This document shows, piece after piece, positions 63,225 to 63,273 of a DNA stretch of 63,273 nucleotides; within the stretch, counting starts at the first letter, position 1; each line of letters begins with the position of its first letter. Source of the DNA: a virus. The stretch spans positions 1-63,273 of IMG/VR virus record IMGVR_UViG_3300036770_005137. One strand, written 5' to 3'. Below the pieces are notes generated by a model. That model saw only the letters and a program-made list of their open reading frames with translations. It had not been told where the DNA came from and searched no databases. A program made the translations under genes and the position numbers.

Positions 63225-63273
63225 TTAGATTAAAAGAACTTACTGTAAAGAATTTTATGAGCGTGGGTAATCA
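63221..63273 (+). CDS. 46: Start of recombination endonuclease subunit gp46 (partial)
   Basis: The first 17 codons (MIRLKELTVKNFMSVGN) open inside the gp47 stop and run off the window. The pattern of a strand followed by K-N-F-MSVG is the beginning of Rad50/SbcC-type ATPases and of T4 gp46, whose Walker A follows shortly after. The family is clear from context; the rest is outside. Confidence 0.85.
   Translation, partial: MIRLKELTVKNFMSVGN

Overview
The window is part of the genome of a tailed, T4-like phage (myovirus) with AT-rich DNA. The closest overall style is that of marine cyanophages and Pelagibacter myophages. The evidence is a block of T4-type baseplate genes (gp48/54-like cap, gp53, gp5-like spike, gp25, gp6), a late sigma factor of the gp55 type, gp47 and the first codons of gp46, and thyX. 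Late promoters matching NATAAATA stand in front of structural genes, and near-perfect TTGACA-17-TATAAT promoters stand in front of replication and regulatory genes. The sigma-70 promoters suggest a proteobacterial or cyanobacterial host rather than a Bacteroidetes host; the exact host cannot be read from the sequence.

Layout. (1) 1-3612, plus strand: the end of a probable MoxR-type ATPase, a VWA-fold protein with a zinc-protease HEILH motif, four small conserved phage proteins of unknown function, and thyX. (2) 3584-30730, minus strand: a 27-kb chain of 32 genes, 29 of whose 31 junctions overlap. It encodes seven radical-SAM cores plus one free-standing SPASM-type domain, a PP-loop ATP pyrophosphatase, three SGNH-type proteins, a short-chain dehydrogenase-like protein, six glycosyltransferase-like proteins, three methyltransferase-like proteins, a sugar nucleotidyltransferase fused to a kinase, a cupin, an AroE-like dehydrogenase, a GatZ/KbaZ-like aldolase-family protein and a HAD phosphatase. 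(3) 30794-61274, minus strand: virion genes, from the tail-tube cap through the baseplate to a 4417-residue giant protein and a set of tail fibres. (4) 61344-63273, plus strand: gp55, gp47 and the start of gp46.

How it fits together. Region 3 is late: AATAAATA or CATAAATA elements precede gp6, the 202-residue protein, the second fibre gene and the head of region 2. Region 4, the protease-like gene and region 2 each have a sigma-70-type promoter. Region 2 lies directly downstream of the fibre genes on the same strand. Its gene content is that of a biosynthetic pathway that makes an activated, methylated sugar-like or peptide-like group and transfers it to an acceptor. The acceptor (fibre proteins, phage DNA or the host envelope) is not shown by the sequence. 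This cluster is the best candidate here for an undescribed system. Its distinctive traits are four radical-SAM proteins with the SPASM/twitch-like cysteine set in front of the core, one radical-SAM gene split from its SPASM domain, a duplicated two-gene cassette, and a much more AT-rich left third.

No tRNA, CRISPR array, insertion sequence, integrase or gene-free stretch over 300 bases was seen. All similarity statements come from reading motifs; no database search was run.
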